From NCBI GenBank assembly GCA_018224315.1, contig JAGTVF010000328.1, positions 1-6,595 on the forward strand: a stretch of DNA of 6,595 bases, read 5' to 3'. A model generated the notes under the pieces. That model did no database searches. It was not told the DNA's origin and saw only the letters and a list, made by a program, of their open reading frames with translations. Shown here piece after piece: positions 6,483-6,595 of the stretch. A program made the translations under genes and the position numbers. The DNA comes from Desulfobacterales bacterium. GTDB taxonomy: Bacteria; Desulfobacterota; Desulfobacteria; Desulfobacterales; Desulfosalsimonadaceae. Positions within the stretch are counted from its first letter, which is position 1; every line of letters begins with the position of its first letter.

Positions 6483-6595
6483 ATGGAACATGTGCTGATT
6501 TCACCAGCAGCCTATACATTCTTCGGGATCCCCACGGTGATTTTCTCCGTGCTGATCCCCATTGTTGCGGTTGCCCTGTTTGCCTATATTATTGC
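6483..6595 (+). CDS. Membrane protein, 5' end only; possibly an ETF-linked Fe-S oxidoreductase
   Basis: An ATG at 6483 opens a frame that runs off the window after 37 codons. The product begins MEHVLISPAAYTFFGIP and continues as one hydrophobic helix (about 12-37), so it is almost certainly membrane-inserted from its N-terminus. AAAGGAG at 6463-6469 is a good ribosome binding sequence but 13 bases from the ATG, longer than usual. The ATG at 6460 is in another frame and stops after 12 codons. Sulfate reducers and Bacillus often place a membrane-anchored HdrD-like Fe-S protein (FadF/EtfD type, oxidising ETF) beside acyl-CoA dehydrogenase genes, and the N-terminal helix fits that. The diagnostic cysteine motifs would lie outside the window, so this identity is a contextual guess. 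Confidence 0.55.
   Translation, partial: MEHVLISPAAYTFFGIPTVIFSVLIPIVAVALFAYII

Overview
The window looks like chromosomal DNA from a Gram-negative anaerobe, most likely a sulfate-reducing deltaproteobacterium of the Desulfobacterales type. This is inferred from moderate-to-high GC with strong third-position bias, the pairing of housekeeping genes with a large acyl-CoA dehydrogenase module, and the feel of the protein sequences. No marker gene proves it. There are no RNA genes, insertion sequences, CRISPR arrays or phage genes. No stretch longer than about 250 bases lacks a gene.

Left part, minus strand: guaA (GMP synthase, 456-1985) is read leftward from a good sigma-70-type promoter at 2074-2102. 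It is followed after only 7 bases by a small gene (448 to the left edge, incomplete). That gene encodes a single-pass membrane protein with a long coiled coil, and its ribosome binding site overlaps the guaA stop codon.

Middle, plus strand: a divergent pair of genes starts at 2142. The first encodes a protein with the fold signature of phosphoribosylanthranilate isomerase (TrpF) but lacking the catalytic cysteine and the conserved substrate arginine; it appears to start at TTG. Elongation factor P (efp, 2988-3551) follows 60 bases later.

Right part, plus strand: a fatty-acid oxidation module. A TetR-family regulator very like Bacillus FadR (3703-4326) is preceded by a promoter and two back-to-back 18-base palindromes with TGAATGA/TCATTCA arms, the arms of the Bacillus FadR box. 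A 603-residue acyl-CoA dehydrogenase (4426-6237) follows, then a strong symmetrical hairpin terminator (6287-6325). A new gene starts at 6483 and runs off the right edge. Its visible 37 residues are a membrane segment; from context it may be a membrane Fe-S oxidoreductase that passes electrons from the dehydrogenase/ETF to quinone, but this cannot be shown here.

Most of the window is ordinary. The two points most worth a second look are the TrpF-like protein without its catalytic residues and the Bacillus-style FadR operator in an apparently Gram-negative setting.
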